Assembly (NCBI RefSeq): GCF_030866825.1
Contig: NZ_CP133020.1
Location: forward strand, 3,472,001 to 3,536,000
From: Rathayibacter sp. SW19
Lineage (GTDB): Bacteria; Actinomycetota; Actinomycetes; Actinomycetales; Microbacteriaceae
Reading direction: 5' to 3'
DNA length: 64,000 bases
The notes below the pieces were generated by a model that was not told the DNA's origin, did not search any database, and was given only the letters and a program-made list of their open reading frames with translations. Below, piece after piece: positions 8,494 through 15,958 of the stretch (positions are counted from its first letter, which is position 1; each line of letters starts with the position of its first letter). Both the position numbers and the translations under genes were made by a program.

Positions 8494-8540
8494 GTCGTCT
8501 CCCTTCGAACGGAGCTCGCGATTCGAGCTTTCACTACTTC

Positions 8541-8567
8541 GACGGCGAGCGCGAGGGAAGATCGACA
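8541..8567 (-). promoter_or_regulatory. Predicted ECF42-dependent promoter
   Basis: On the minus strand TGTCGA (8567-8562) is followed by 17 bp and then CGTC (8544-8541). This matches the motif reported for ECF42 promoters in Streptomyces venezuelae (TGTCGA at -35 and CG(A/T)C at -10), quoted from memory. It lies about 48 bp upstream of the DGPF start codon, in the correct orientation. It predicts that the sigma factor activates its own operon. Confidence 0.6.
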
Positions 8568-8640
8568 AATCGCCGCAATGAATTTCGGAGATCAGTTGGC
8601 TTCGCGCGACACCGTCCAGCAACGGGTCGTGACGCCAATG

Positions 8641-8682
8641 GCGTTCCAGACGTTGATCGTGGCGTTCCAGACGTTGATCGTG
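8641..8682. repeat. 21-bp tandem duplication
   Basis: Two identical 21-bp units, built from GCGTTCCAGACG followed by TTGATCGTG, run head to tail at 8641 and 8662. A decayed partial third unit (ACGTTCAGGCTGATC) follows. The segment is non-coding as far as can be judged. Confidence 0.8.
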
Positions 8683-8785
8683 ACGTTCAGGCTGATCAGC
8701 GCGCCGAGCACCGGCACTCGTCGTCGGCCACGGGGCTCCGCCCGGGGAGCATTCGCTGTCTCGGTTTTCGATGTGCCGGCTTTCG

Positions 8786-8825
8786 CTATGTTAAATGCGC
8801 CTCACATAAGGCGGATTTGAAACAG
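8786..8825. repeat. Decayed copy of the 40-bp dispersed palindrome
   Basis: The right arm (TAAGGCGGATTTGAAACAG) is identical to the copy at 507-546. The left arm has about five mismatches, so the hairpin is weakened. The conserved flanking tract ACACATCGATTCCGC follows at the same distance as in copy 1. It lies between a regulator operon and vapBC. Confidence 0.75.
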
Positions 8826-8937
8826 GGCAAACGCACACATCGATTCCGCCGACACGAGTGCTGTGCGCCGCAACCAGCCCCTCCGCCCGAGAGCCAGGCT
8901 CCCCCACTCAACAGTGCGGGTCGTTTGAAAAGATTGC

Positions 8938-8980
8938 GTTTAGCGCTAGTACATGCATCCTGCATGCCCTAGCGCTAAAC
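8938..8980. promoter_or_regulatory. Nested palindromic operator of vapBC
   Basis: A perfect 12-bp inverted repeat (GTTTAGCGCTAG at 8938-8949 and CTAGCGCTAAAC at 8969-8980) encloses an inner inverted repeat, CATGCA-TCC-TGCATG (8952-8966). Each outer arm also contains the self-complementary TAGCGCTA. The structure ends 7 bp before the antitoxin ATG. Ribbon-helix-helix antitoxins bind such palindromes as VapB or VapBC complexes, so this is very likely the autoregulatory site. Confidence 0.7.
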
Positions 8981-8987
8981 TGATTGC

Positions 8988-9221
8988 ATGCCCGTCACGA
9001 TCAGCATTCGCGCGGTACCAGACGACGTGCGCGATGAACTCGCAGCCCGTGCCGCGCGCTCGGGTCGCTCGCTCCAGGAGTACCTCAGCGCCGAGCTGGC
9101 TGCGTTGGCGGCGCGCCCGAGCGCATCCGAGGCAATCATGCGCGCACGGATGCGAGCGGCTCATTACCCACCGATGGACGTGCGCGACCTACTGAACGAC
9201 ATCGATGCCGACCGGCGCTAG
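8988..9221 (+). CDS. vapB: VapB/FitA-type ribbon-helix-helix antitoxin
   Basis: A 77-residue protein with an N-terminal ribbon-helix-helix. The beta strand VTISIRAVP is followed by helix DDVRDELAARAARSG and helix RSLQEYLSAELAAL, as in FitA/VapB antitoxins. The C-terminal segment (about 50-77, ASEAIMRARMRAAHYPPMDV) is the expected toxin-binding tail. It would neutralise the downstream PIN toxin and, with it, repress the nested operator just upstream. It overlaps the toxin gene by 17 bp, which supports translational coupling. Confidence 0.88.
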   Translation: MPVTISIRAVPDDVRDELAARAARSGRSLQEYLSAELAALAARPSASEAIMRARMRAAHYPPMDVRDLLNDIDADRR

Positions 9222-9630
9222 CGACACGACGAAGCGTGAAACGGTCGTCGTCGATGCATCCGTCGTTGTGACGGTGCTCGCCGACCCCGGCGCGCAAGGT
9301 GATGCGATCGCCGCCCGTTTGGACGGCGCAGACCTCATTGCGCCGAGCCTGCTTCCATACGAAGTGGCGAACGTGCTGCGACGCCGACGCAACGGCGGGC
9401 ATCTGTCCTCTGCGGAGGCCGCGCTCGCCTTCGACGGACTCGCCGAGCTGGCCGTCGAACTGTGGCCGTGGGAAGTGCTCGCGAACCGGGTCTGGCAACT
9501 CGGCGAGAACCTGAGCAGCTACGACGGCGCGTACGTCGCGCTCGCCGAGCAAACTGCGGCCGTGTTGGTGACGCGCGATCGGCACATCGCGCGTGCGCCG
9601 GGCATCCTGTGCCGCATCGAAGTTTTCTGA
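9205..9630 (+). CDS. vapC: VapC-type PIN-domain ribonuclease toxin
   Basis: A 141-residue PIN-domain protein. All four acidic metal-binding positions are present: D17 (VVDASVVV), E53 (YEVANVL), D107 (SYDGAYVALAE) and D125 (VTRDRHIAR). VapC toxins are Mg/Mn-dependent RNases that usually cut tRNA or rRNA loops. The first roughly 12 residues (MPTGASDTTKRE) precede the fold, so translation could also begin a little later. It lies directly after and overlaps the antitoxin gene, and a 17-bp tandem array follows its stop. Confidence 0.88.
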   Translation: MPTGASDTTKRETVVVDASVVVTVLADPGAQGDAIAARLDGADLIAPSLLPYEVANVLRRRRNGGHLSSAEAALAFDGLAELAVELWPWEVLANRVWQLGENLSSYDGAYVALAEQTAAVLVTRDRHIARAPGILCRIEVF

Positions 9631-9651
9631 TTCTGAACGGCGCGCACGGTC

Positions 9652-9737
9652 ACCAATGCGGGCGCTCTCGCCAGTGCGAGCCTTCTGCAGGTGCGGGCGT
9701 TCTGCAAGTGCGGGCGCTCTGCAAGTGCGGGCCTTCT
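9652..9737. repeat. 17-bp tandem array, five units
   Basis: Units of the form GCAAGTGCGGGCGCTCT begin at 9652 (variant), 9670, 9687, 9704 and 9721, with a single extra base between the first and second. The array starts 22 bp after the vapC stop and ends about 78 bp before the next gene. The period is not a multiple of three. Confidence 0.75.
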
Positions 9738-9814
9738 GACGAATGTCGGCGGCCACCCGTAGCCTGCTCGTACAACCTTCCGCAGCTCGTGCCAGTCGAG
9801 TCAGGAGGACTCCG

Positions 9815-10210
9815 ATGAAACTATTGTTGGCAACGAGCCAGACCCAGAACGCCCGCAAGGGCGATCTGAGCGAGTGCATCGAGGGCGAGCTCGTCTGGAT
9901 GGTCGAACCATGCCCACTCAGCGCACGCTATCCCGACGGTCCCTGCGTGTGCGGCGTCACGTTCACCGGAATGTTTTCCGGCGGCGTGACCTCAACCGCG
10001 CAGGTGCGCGACATCGAGGGCATCACGATCGAAGACTATGTAGCCGCGCTCGAAGCGTGCCACGACGGTCGACCGGAGTGCACCTGCCCCTGGAACTCTG
10101 AGCGGATGGCCGAGACGCTTCTGCGCCGCGCCTCACGGTGGCCGATCGGCGCCGTCGTCTCGCGCAGACTCGACGTGCTTCGAGCGAGACGGATGCCCAC
10201 CGCCGCGTAG
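9815..10210 (+). CDS. Conserved actinobacterial protein of unknown function
   Basis: A 131-residue protein beginning MKLLLATSQTQNARKGDLSE, with a strong AGGAGG 6 bp before the ATG that decides the start. It has several cysteines (CPLSARYPDGPCVCG, ECTCPW), and a conserved-looking core around CEGELVW/VCGVTFTGM. Similar proteins occur in actinobacteria under a DUF name (possibly DUF7715, from memory), but no function is known. Neither signal peptide nor membrane segment is visible. The cysteines might bind metal, which is speculative. Confidence 0.72.
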   Translation: MKLLLATSQTQNARKGDLSECIEGELVWMVEPCPLSARYPDGPCVCGVTFTGMFSGGVTSTAQVRDIEGITIEDYVAALEACHDGRPECTCPWNSERMAETLLRRASRWPIGAVVSRRLDVLRARRMPTAA

Positions 10211-10316
10211 GCGGGCGGGCGCGGAAGTGTCAGCGCGGGAGCGTTAGCGGGCGCGTCAGCGGGCGGCGCGGGTGAGTCGTACGGCGCATGGGCACGACGG
10301 GAGGAAGATCGATTGT

Positions 10317-10577
10317 ATGAGCGATGAACTTGAACCCCGCCATTCCGACGCGGTGCTCCGTGACAACACGTTCGGCATCCTGGACGGCGAAGGTACCACC
10401 GACGAGAAAATCACCCGGCTGCTCGCGCTGCTGCCGATGGCCTTCGAAGTCATGGACGAAGCCCGCAGCACGATTGCCCGACTGCGCGACGAGAACGAAG
10501 CGCTCAAGCTCGCTCAGGCAGAACGAACAGGGCGGCAGGGAGAACTCGTACGGGGCGAACTCGAGTCCTTCCGGTGA
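10317..10577 (+). CDS. Small coiled-coil protein of unknown function
   Basis: An 86-residue acidic protein beginning MSDELEPRHSD. A GGGAGGAAGA ribosome-binding site 10-15 bp upstream sets the start. The second half (about 35-80) is predicted to be an amphipathic helix/coiled coil (EVMDEARSTIARLRDENEALKLA). It is not recognised. Its stop codon overlaps the GTG start of the PPOX gene (GTGA), so the two are coupled. Confidence 0.6.
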   Translation: MSDELEPRHSDAVLRDNTFGILDGEGTTDEKITRLLALLPMAFEVMDEARSTIARLRDENEALKLAQAERTGRQGELVRGELESFR

Positions 10578-10972
10578 GTGCTCCAGCATCATTTCTGGCG
10601 CTCGGCGACGAGCGCTTCGTCTCACTGACCACGTTCCGCAAGACCGGTGTGCCGGTCCCGACAACCGTGTGGATCGCCCGTGACGGCGACAATCTGATTG
10701 TCACAACGCCGAAAGACAGCGGCAAAGTCAAACGGTTGCGCCACAACGGCCGAGTGGAACTGCGCCCGTGCAACCGACGCGGCGCAGTCGCCGACGGCGT
10801 AGTCTCGGTTCCCGGCATCGCCGTGATCTGCGACGACGACGCGACCCGGGAGCGTCAGTCGGCTGTTTTTCTGAAGAAGCTTGGCCTCGAATATCGCATC
10901 TTCATGTTCATCGAACGCCGCGGCAGGTCGGGCGCCAAGAGACGGGTGATGCTGAAGATCAGCGCTGCTTAA
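10574..10972 (+). CDS. PPOX-class F420-dependent oxidoreductase
   Basis: A 132-residue split-barrel flavin/deazaflavin-binding protein of the pyridoxamine-5'-phosphate-oxidase-like superfamily, Rv1155/FDOR-B type. Visible features are FLALGDERFVSLTTFRKTG at the N-terminus, a central strand VPVPTTVWIARDGDNLIVTT, and the RLRHNGRVELRPC segment that contacts the cofactor phosphate in this family. Members reduce diverse substrates with F420H2 or act as cofactor-binding proteins, and the substrate is unknown here. It starts with GTG overlapping the preceding stop. Its TAA overlaps the convergent Lrp stop by 4 bp. Confidence 0.8.
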   Translation: MSAPASFLALGDERFVSLTTFRKTGVPVPTTVWIARDGDNLIVTTPKDSGKVKRLRHNGRVELRPCNRRGAVADGVVSVPGIAVICDDDATRERQSAVFLKKLGLEYRIFMFIERRGRSGAKRRVMLKISAA

Positions 10973-11406
10973 CGCAGCACCGAACTCAGCAGAATGCTCG
11001 TCTCACTGTTGACAACCCCTTCGATCGAGCGAATCCGGCCCAACAACCGGTCGAAGGCCATCAGTGTGTCCGTGCGCAGGTCGGCGACCAAGTCCCATCC
11101 GCCGTTCGTCGAGTGCAGTGCCTGAACTTCCGGAAAACCGCGCAGCCGTCGGATGACATCATCTGTGGAACGACCCTCGACCTCGATCAAGGTGATTGCG
11201 CGGATGACATCGGTCTCGGATTCTTCACGGATGCGCACGGTGAATCCAAGCACCGTGCCAGACGCGACCAGGCGACTCAGCCTGTTGTTGACGGTCGCCC
11301 GCGTCACGCCAAGCGTCTGCGCCAATGCCGCGACCGGCTCCCGCCCGTTGGTGCGCAGTTCCGCGATCATGCGTCGGTCGAGGTCATCTAAATCATTCAT
11401 GCGCAT
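10969..11406 (-). CDS. Lrp/AsnC-family regulator
   Basis: A 145-residue Lrp/AsnC protein. The N-terminal winged helix-turn-helix (about 5-50, LDRRMIAELRTNGREPVAAL ... TRATVNNRLSRLVASG) is followed by the RAM/ACT-like effector domain (about 65-140). It is divergent from the ocd-ctlX pair, the classic arrangement for an Lrp-type activator controlling amino-acid catabolism. Arginine, ornithine or citrulline is therefore a likely ligand (inference). A second ATG six bases downstream would also serve as a start. Confidence 0.88.
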   Translation of the reverse strand: MRMNDLDDLDRRMIAELRTNGREPVAALAQTLGVTRATVNNRLSRLVASGTVLGFTVRIREESETDVIRAITLIEVEGRSTDDVIRRLRGFPEVQALHSTNGGWDLVADLRTDTLMAFDRLLGRIRSIEGVVNSETSILLSSVLR

Positions 11407-11433
11407 ACTGTACGCAGGAACTGCTCACAACAT

Positions 11434-11477
11434 ATAGTCAGCTGCCATAAATGATCAGCAATCTCTCTTGTGACTAT
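11434..11477. promoter_or_regulatory. Candidate Lrp operator between divergent genes
   Basis: The 132-bp intergenic region is clearly AT-richer than its surroundings. It contains an inverted repeat, ATAGTCA (11434-11440) and TGACTAT (11471-11477), whose centres are about 37 bp apart, plus GTTAAGAGTTAAGAG closer to ocd. Lrp proteins commonly wrap such spaced half-sites. The assignment rests on position and symmetry only. Confidence 0.35.
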
Positions 11478-11538
11478 GCAGGTTTCCTACCTAGCGTTAA
11501 GAGTTAAGAGAAGAGCGAACCCGAGGGAGCTAGGCGGA

Positions 11539-12576
11539 ATGGTCCGATTCGTTGGCGTGCAGAACGTGGTGCGGTGGATACAGGCCACCGGCCTCGAAAC
11601 AATCCTCGCCGAGTTGGGCGAGTACGTGGCCGACGATTACCGCCGCTGGGAGTCGTTCGAAAAGGCGCCGCGCGTCGCCAGCCATTCCGCCATCGGCGTG
11701 ATCGAGTTGATGCCCACGAGCGACGGCCACTTATACGGCTTCAAATATGTCAACGGCCACCCTTCCAACCCCGCCAAAGGCCTGCAGACCGTGACCGCCT
11801 TCGGCGTACTGGCGGATGTCGACAGCGGCTATCCCCTGATCGTCGCCGAGATGACGGTGCTGACCGCGCTGCGCACCGCGGCGACTTCGGCGATGGCGGC
11901 GAAGCACCTCGCCCGACCGAATTCCACCACCATGGCGATGATCGGGGCCGGCACGCAGGCGGAGTTCCAGGCGATTGCGATGCGTGGGGCGATCGGCATC
12001 CGCAGCCTGCGCGTGTTCGACACCGATGAGCATGCTTCTGCGAAACTCGTGCGCAACCTCACCCCGCTCGGCTTCGACGTCTACGTGGCGACGGATGACG
12101 CTGACGCGGTCGCCGGCGCAGACGTGATCACGACCTGCACCGCAGACAAGACCAATGCCACGATCCTGACCGACGACATGGTCGTGCCGGGCGTTCACAT
12201 CAACGGAATCGGAGGCGACTGCCCGGGCAAGACAGAGTTGGATGCCGCGATTCTGCGCCGGGCCGATGTGTTCGTCGAGTTCCCCGAGCAGACGCGGATC
12301 GAGGGCGAGATCCAACAACTCGAAGCGGATTTCCCCGTGACAGAGTTGTGGCGGGTCGTGGCGGGGCAGGAGCCGGGGCGCACCTCCGAGTCGCAGATCA
12401 CTGTGTTCGACTCCGTTGGCTTCGCCATCGAAGACTTCTCTGTGCTGCGCTATTTGCGCGATAAGACCAACGGCACCGAGTTCTCCGTGGACATCGACCT
12501 GATCGTCGATCCAGACGACCCCAAGGACCTGTTCGGCTTCGCCGTCGGTTCCGACGCCCCCGTTCCAGCCTTGTAG
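11539..12576 (+). CDS. ocd: Ornithine cyclodeaminase
   Basis: A 345-residue protein of the ornithine cyclodeaminase/mu-crystallin family, which converts L-ornithine to L-proline and ammonia with NAD. The dinucleotide-binding loop is MIGAGTQAEFQ at about 136-146, and the N-terminal substrate region contains YRRWESFEKAPR and FKYVNGHP, the residues typical of bacterial OCD. The start at MVRFVGVQNVVRW was chosen over an upstream ATG at 11470 because homologues begin here and GGGAG lies about 11 bp before it. It is followed after 9 bp by ctlX. Together they would turn citrulline or arginine-derived ornithine into proline. Confidence 0.9.
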   Translation: MVRFVGVQNVVRWIQATGLETILAELGEYVADDYRRWESFEKAPRVASHSAIGVIELMPTSDGHLYGFKYVNGHPSNPAKGLQTVTAFGVLADVDSGYPLIVAEMTVLTALRTAATSAMAAKHLARPNSTTMAMIGAGTQAEFQAIAMRGAIGIRSLRVFDTDEHASAKLVRNLTPLGFDVYVATDDADAVAGADVITTCTADKTNATILTDDMVVPGVHINGIGGDCPGKTELDAAILRRADVFVEFPEQTRIEGEIQQLEADFPVTELWRVVAGQEPGRTSESQITVFDSVGFAIEDFSVLRYLRDKTNGTEFSVDIDLIVDPDDPKDLFGFAVGSDAPVPAL

Positions 12577-12585
12577 GCAGACCGG

Positions 12586-13584
12586 ATGTCCATCCCACGC
12601 GTCTCTACTCCGCGCCAATCCAATCCGCGCCAGGTTATGCAGCGCCTCTCCATTCAGGCGCCGTCGGCAGTGGTCGTGATCCGGCCGCGCCATTTCGCGC
12701 CGAACCCGGCCACGACGATCGACAACACGTTTCAGACGGCAGTGCCGGCGAGCGCGCTCGAGGAGGTCGCGGCATCCGCCTGGCAGGAGGTCACCGAGGT
12801 TGCTGCGACGCTGCGCGCTCACGGCGTGAGCGTGCACCTGTTCGACGATGAACGCATGGACCGGCCCGACGCGGTGTTCCCGAACAACTGGTTCTCGACG
12901 CACTCCGGCGGGCACATCGCTGTGTTTCCGATGCAGTCGCCGAGCCGTCGCAGCGAGCGACGCAGTGATGTGATCGAGCTGCTCAAGCACGACTACCGTG
13001 TGCAGGATGTGATCGACTATTCCGGGCTCGAATACGACGACGTGTTCCTCGAGGGCACCGGCGCCATGGTGCTCGATCACGTGAGTCGAGTCGCGTACAC
13101 GGTGCGGTCGGCGCGTGCAGACCCGATCGCGCTCGAACGATTCTGCACGAACTTCGGCTACGAGCCCATGGCGTTCGACGCCATCGACGAGACGGGGCAT
13201 CCCGTTTATCACACCAATGTGCTGATGTGCATCGCCACCGACTTCGCGCTGATCGGGTTGGACTTCATAGCGGATGCGCTCCGCCGCACCCAGGTCGTCG
13301 AGCGATTGGCCGCACCGGGACGCACGATCGTCGCGTTGAGTCCGGCACAGGTGCGTGAGTTTGCCGGCAACGCAATCGAGTTGCAGGGGCGCGACGGACG
13401 CATCCTGGCGATGTCTGCTCGGGCAGTGGCGAGCTTGGATGCAACGCAGCGCGCTGTTATCGAGGCCAGTTGCATGATCGTCCCGCTGGCCGTGCCGACG
13501 ATTGAACTCGCCGGAGGTTCCGTGCGCTGCATGCTCGCGGGCATCCACCTGGACGCGCGCCCGGCACCACCGCCGGTCGAGTAG
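12586..13584 (+). CDS. ctlX: CtlX-type citrulline hydrolase (amidinotransferase superfamily)
   Basis: A 332-residue pentein-fold guanidino-modifying enzyme. Landmarks are RPRHFAPNPATTIDNTFQ near the N-terminus, NNWFSTH, LEGTGAMVLD, the GHPVYHTNVLMCI segment with the catalytic His, and a C-terminal GGSVRCMLAGIHL holding the nucleophilic Cys. This pattern matches the citrulline-utilisation protein CtlX better than arginine deiminase. The reaction proposed for the family is citrulline hydrolysis to ornithine, which the adjacent ornithine cyclodeaminase would consume. A later ATG at 12637 (MQRLSIQAPS) is an equally good start. The last codons and the stop (GTC GAG TAG) are supplied by the inverted repeat that begins at 13575. 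Confidence 0.85.
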   Translation: MSIPRVSTPRQSNPRQVMQRLSIQAPSAVVVIRPRHFAPNPATTIDNTFQTAVPASALEEVAASAWQEVTEVAATLRAHGVSVHLFDDERMDRPDAVFPNNWFSTHSGGHIAVFPMQSPSRRSERRSDVIELLKHDYRVQDVIDYSGLEYDDVFLEGTGAMVLDHVSRVAYTVRSARADPIALERFCTNFGYEPMAFDAIDETGHPVYHTNVLMCIATDFALIGLDFIADALRRTQVVERLAAPGRTIVALSPAQVREFAGNAIELQGRDGRILAMSARAVASLDATQRAVIEASCMIVPLAVPTIELAGGSVRCMLAGIHLDARPAPPPVE

Positions 13585-14042
13585 CGCACGAGCGCGGCGA
13601 ATACGCATATCGAGACCAGGTCAGCTCACGCGCCGGGGGTCTCGATACGCCTGCTCGCTGGCGCTCGCGGGCTACTCGACCAACGAGTACCGGTACCGGT
13701 GGTCGAGTAGCGCATGAGCGCAGCGAATACGCGTATCGAGACCGGGTCAGCCGACCTGCGGAGGCCTCGATACGCCTGCTCGCTAGCGCTCGCGGGCTAC
13801 TCGACCAACGAGTACGTTGGTCGAGTAAGGAGCGCCAGCGACTGTATCGAGACCGGGTCAGCTCACGCCCGGGGGTCTCGATACGCCTGCTCGCTAGCGC
13901 TCGCGGGCTACTCGACCAACGAGTACCGGTACCGGTGGTCGAGTAGCGCATGAGCGCAGCGAATACGCGTATCGAGACCGGGTGAGTTCACGCGCGGGGG
14001 TCTCGATACGCCTGCTCGCTAGCGCTCGCGGGCAACTCGACC
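13575..14042. repeat. Array of four inverted-repeat elements
   Basis: Four units lie head to tail at 13575-13681, 13701-13806, 13819-13917 and 13937-14042. Each opens with GGTCGAGTA and GCGTATCGAGACC, has a short variable middle, and closes with GGTCTCGATACG followed by CGGGCTACTCGACC, so a unit can fold on itself. The spacers carry ACCAACGAGTAC/CGGTACCGGT palindromes. This fills the whole ctlX-dgt convergent gap. The first unit supplies the ctlX stop codon. Related copies lie at 44640-45050, 54755-54897, inside hrpA, and at 60280-60362. No gene is present. Confidence 0.9.
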
Positions 14043-14051
14043 GGCGAGAGG

Positions 14052-15725
14052 TTACAGGCTGCGGCCGTCTTCCCAGAGGCGATCGGACGTGCCACCGATC
14101 AGGGCCGCAGCGGACAGCGCCTGCGCGTCGGTGAACGAGGCGATGTAATCGATCACCGCACGTGAGCGGCCTAAGCGGGCCAACGCTTCATCATCCGTCG
14201 GCTCACCGGCACGCATGCCGAGCAATTCGGGCGCATCCGCTCGCAATTGCCGATACGCTTCGGTCGTCGCCTCAGCTGAATCCGTGAGCCGCCGCGGGGC
14301 GCGGGCCGCGTCATCCGGATCCTCGAGCCAGGCCGAGAAACCCGACACGAGCGATTCGATGACGCGCGCCTGACCCTTCTGGTAGATCGCGAGGTCCGGC
14401 CGGTCCAGCACGAAGCGCGAGTGCACGAACTTGAGCACGACGACGTCATGCCAGGCATCCTGGGTAAGGCGCACATGGCCGCTGCGTACATCCGGATTTC
14501 TCTCGACAACGATGGATGCTTTCAGCCGGTCGATCCACCGTCTGGTGAACGCAGCGATGGCATGATCGGCGGCTAGGCCTCCGTCGTACGGCACCGCGAG
14601 CAGCCCGTCGACCAAGCCCTCCTTGACCCGCAGCACGGCTTCGCGGAACGCAGCGTCGTCGGCGATCCAGGCATCCTTCTGCACAGTGCGCCGCCAGGCG
14701 AGTTCGAGCGAATATCCCGGCGTGCGGAACGCATCCTCCAAGCGGCGGCGCTCCAGCCCGGCGAGGCCGCCCTGGTCGGCCAGCCAACTCTGCAGCTCGG
14801 CGGCGACCGGCGTGTGCTGCAGCACTCCGGCACGATAGAAGTCATCCAGGTCGTGCACCGAGTATGCGATGTCGTCGGCGATGTCCATGACCGAACACTC
14901 GACGGTCTGCTGATACCGGCCGATCGCCGGGTACGCGGACCGTGCCTGCGCCATCTCGAGCGCGTTCAACGTGTAGGCCGAGTATTTCTGCGCGCCGTTC
15001 GCTCGGTCAATTCCGACGCCGCGAGGCAGCAGGTGAGCAGGGCCGTTCGGCTGCGGATCGTGCGGTGCAGCTGTCCACTCGCCTCGCGTCCACGGGTATT
15101 TGAGCACGGCCGCCCGCACGGCCGCCGTCAGATTGAGGCCGCGTTCGCTGGTGTCGCTAGTGTCCAGTGTCGTCAGAATGCGGAACGTCTGGGCGTTGCC
15201 TTCGAACCCGTCGGGCAGGCCGAGGCGCCCGCGCGCCAGCCGGTCGAGAGTCTGTTCGCCGAGATGACCGAACGGTGGATGCCCGAGGTCATGCGCGCTT
15301 GCGGCCGCCTGCACGACGACGGGGTCGCATCCGCCGAGCACCTCGATCGTGCGCGCCTGTTCGGTATGCGGAGGCAGAGCCCTGGTGCGTTCGACTCCAT
15401 CACGCAGGCCCATCGCGATGGAACGCGCGACCGCGGTCACCTTGAGCGAATGCGTCAGCCTGTTGTGCACGACCGTGCCGCTGCCCGCCTGTGGAATCAC
15501 CTGCGTCACGGCGGAAAGCCGCGAAAAATACGGCGAGAAGCGGATGCGTTCCAGGTCGACCCGGAACTCGTCCTCACCGCGGGCGGCCGCGTCAAGCGAC
15601 GCTTCCGGAAACGCGCGGGCGCGCGTGGGCGACGTGCTGTTTTCGGCGGCACCGGATTCGGCGGCACCGTATTCGGCAGCGCCGTATTCGGCAGCGCCGG
15701 GCTGGCCAGAAGTCGAATTCTGCAT
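14052..15725 (-). CDS. dgt: Deoxyguanosinetriphosphate triphosphohydrolase
   Basis: A 557-residue HD-domain dNTP triphosphohydrolase, which splits dGTP (or other dNTPs) to nucleoside plus tripolyphosphate. It shows RLTHSLKVTAVARSIA, the metal-binding HDLGHPPFGHLGE (HD motif) at about residue 130, and the later DIADDIAYSVHDLDDF motif. The start at MQNSTSGQPG precedes four 15-bp tandem units (15640-15699) that encode GAAEY/GAAES/GAAEN repeats, an unstructured tail not usual in the family. The frame stays open upstream to 15830, so a longer N-terminus is possible. No strong ribosome-binding site separates the options. Confidence 0.9.
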   Translation of the reverse strand: MQNSTSGQPGAAEYGAAEYGAAESGAAENSTSPTRARAFPEASLDAAARGEDEFRVDLERIRFSPYFSRLSAVTQVIPQAGSGTVVHNRLTHSLKVTAVARSIAMGLRDGVERTRALPPHTEQARTIEVLGGCDPVVVQAAASAHDLGHPPFGHLGEQTLDRLARGRLGLPDGFEGNAQTFRILTTLDTSDTSERGLNLTAAVRAAVLKYPWTRGEWTAAPHDPQPNGPAHLLPRGVGIDRANGAQKYSAYTLNALEMAQARSAYPAIGRYQQTVECSVMDIADDIAYSVHDLDDFYRAGVLQHTPVAAELQSWLADQGGLAGLERRRLEDAFRTPGYSLELAWRRTVQKDAWIADDAAFREAVLRVKEGLVDGLLAVPYDGGLAADHAIAAFTRRWIDRLKASIVVERNPDVRSGHVRLTQDAWHDVVVLKFVHSRFVLDRPDLAIYQKGQARVIESLVSGFSAWLEDPDDAARAPRRLTDSAEATTEAYRQLRADAPELLGMRAGEPTDDEALARLGRSRAVIDYIASFTDAQALSAAALIGGTSDRLWEDGRSL

Positions 15726-15958
15726 CACTGACGATTCTGCCCCACCTTCCGCCGACTTCGACGCGCGGCGTGTCGGCACTGATGGCCGGTCTGGCCCTGC
15801 TCCGGTCCGCGGCGATAAGAACCCCCGCATCCCGGACCGTCGCTCCGGTCACCCGTGGAATCGGCTCACCAGGTGCCGGAGCAATTCCGTGGCACGCGAG
15901 CCGGATGCAGGGACATCGGCAATCGACATCCGGTGCGGTGCCCGGACTGCTTGGCCGC

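Larger units (their letters stand above)
8494..8987. other. Intergenic stretch between the DGPF operon and vapBC
   Basis: No gene is supported in these 494 bp. They contain the ECF42-type promoter at 8541-8567, a 21-bp tandem duplication at 8641-8682 (GCGTTCCAGACGTTGATCGTG twice, with a third decayed partial unit), the second copy of the dispersed palindrome at 8786-8825, and the vapBC operator at 8938-8980. Confidence 0.7.

Noticed and set aside
8578..8820. 80-codon frame containing the 21-bp duplication.
   Set aside because: No ribosome-binding site, the composition comes from the repeat, and it overlaps promoter and palindrome elements.
11731..13608. Long minus-strand open frame opposite ocd and ctlX (625 codons).
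   Set aside because: Antisense shadow of two well-supported genes. It shows no recognisable domain and has His/Arg-rich composition.
13575..14042. CRISPR-like regular repeats.
   Set aside because: Units are about 100 bp with internal inverted symmetry and no unique spacers, and there are no cas genes. The same applies to 44640-45050.
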